From: Dicyema japonicum
Taxonomy: Eukaryota; Dicyemida; Rhombozoa; Dicyemidae
Direction of reading: 5' to 3'
NCBI GenBank assembly: GCA_011109175.1
Contig: RDEW01000011.1
Span: 939,406-973,409, forward strand
Length of the DNA: 34,004 bases
Translations under genes and position numbers: made by a program
Notes under the pieces: model-generated
What the model was told of the DNA's origin: nothing
The model's input: the letters and a program-made list of their open reading frames with translations, nothing else
The model's database searches: none
In this document: positions 33,455 to 34,004 of the stretch, in pieces
Layout of the letters: the number at the start of each line of letters is the position of its first letter
Numbering within the stretch: the first letter of the stretch is position 1

Positions 33455-33765
33455 TTCTTCGGAACAGTCAAATACCTTCTGATTGTAGATTTTATTAATT
33501 ATTTATTTATTTTTAAAATTATTTTATAATATGGCAAACCTTTTAATAAATTGGCACATTATTTGGCGTGCGTTGCCACGTTGTTGTGGTTGGCTTTTTG
33601 TTTCTATTGTATTTGTTCCTTCATATAATATATTCTACTGATATTTCAAATAATGCTGACGGCTGTTATCAAAATGTTCAATGTATGTTTTGGTAACCTA
33701 TAAATATGCACTATTCTCCATTATTTGATTTGTCTTATATTATTGAATGGCAAAATATTTTATTT
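33455..33765. other. AT-rich DNA, nothing recognised
   Basis: Low-complexity AT stretches around 33490-33530. I see no gene. Confidence 0.5.
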
Positions 33766-33909
33766 GGTGGATGAAGACAATAAACATCACTTGGTGAATT
33801 TCCCGATCTGCCAAGGAAAAATTCTAAATCACCATATGGTAGATGAAGACAATGAACATCGCTTGGATAATTACCCGATCTGCCAAGGAAAAATTCTAAA
33901 GAAATCAAA
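33766..33909 (+). repeat. 72-bp coding-like tandem repeat, two units
   Basis: Units start at 33766 and 33838. In one plus-strand frame they encode VDEDNKHHLVNFPICQGKIL and VDEDNEHRLDNYPICQGKIL with no stop, and the period is a multiple of three. The frame runs on to a stop at about 33949. The minus strand is also open through the repeat. It may be part of a repeat-containing protein or a non-coding minisatellite; I cannot tell which. Confidence 0.55.
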
Positions 33910-34004
33910 TATCCTACTTTTGCTTGAATCATATCCACACACCAAATGATGAAGGCAAAGACACCATCAAAAGAGACGAGCTGAGGTCTTATCAAATACT
34001 CATG

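Overview
This window is eukaryotic nuclear DNA, almost certainly from an animal. It holds four recognisable animal-type genes: mitochondrial malonyl-CoA:ACP transacylase, a TEX10/IPI1-type ribosome-biogenesis protein, RAD21 cohesin, and an SLC6 sodium/chloride-coupled transporter present as two copies. These sit among many decayed non-LTR (LINE) retrotransposon pieces in AT-rich DNA. The standout property is intron size. Joining exons by reading frame and by family alignment gives 41 introns, nearly all 21-31 nt (commonest length 24, extremes 18 and 38), mostly GT...TAG. Four of the five gene models have total coding lengths divisible by three after splicing; the fifth, transporter copy B, is cut by a gap. 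Animal genes with introns this short point to a dicyemid mesozoan, a group known for extremely shortened spliceosomal introns. That assignment is inference. Ciliates also have tiny introns, but the standard genetic code and the gene set argue against one.

Layout. 1-1.48 kb: AT-rich DNA with a diverged inverted fragment of the MCAT gene and a solo LINE tail with target-site duplications. 1.49-2.63 kb (+): MCAT, five exons. 3.2-4.7 kb (-): a LINE with a near-complete RT reading frame but a mutated active site. 7.4-9.44 kb (+): TEX10/IPI1-like gene, ten exons, with one unexplained in-frame stop. 9.5-10.3 kb (+): an unrecognised coding region disturbed by duplications. 10.7-11.6 kb: gap. 12.25-13.1 kb: a 425-bp sequence present twice across a single N. 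13.48-15.64 kb (-): complete SLC6 transporter, 12 exons, 625 aa. 15.9-21.5 kb: tandem duplications and LINE relics. 21.9-22.3 kb (-): 3' end of an unrecognised gene running into a gap. 22.5-23.88 kb (-): second SLC6 copy, cut by that gap. 24.5-26.7 kb (+): LINE relic. 26.72-28.58 kb (-): RAD21, 11 exons, 533 aa. 28.75-33.45 kb: a mosaic of LINE pieces on both strands. 33.77-33.9 kb: a 72-bp coding-like tandem repeat.

The genes do not form a pathway. They are unrelated neighbours: mitochondrial fatty-acid synthesis, rRNA processing, plasma-membrane transport and chromosome cohesion. Several 40-425 bp local duplications look like assembly scars, four of them split by a lone N, so copy-number claims here should be treated with care.
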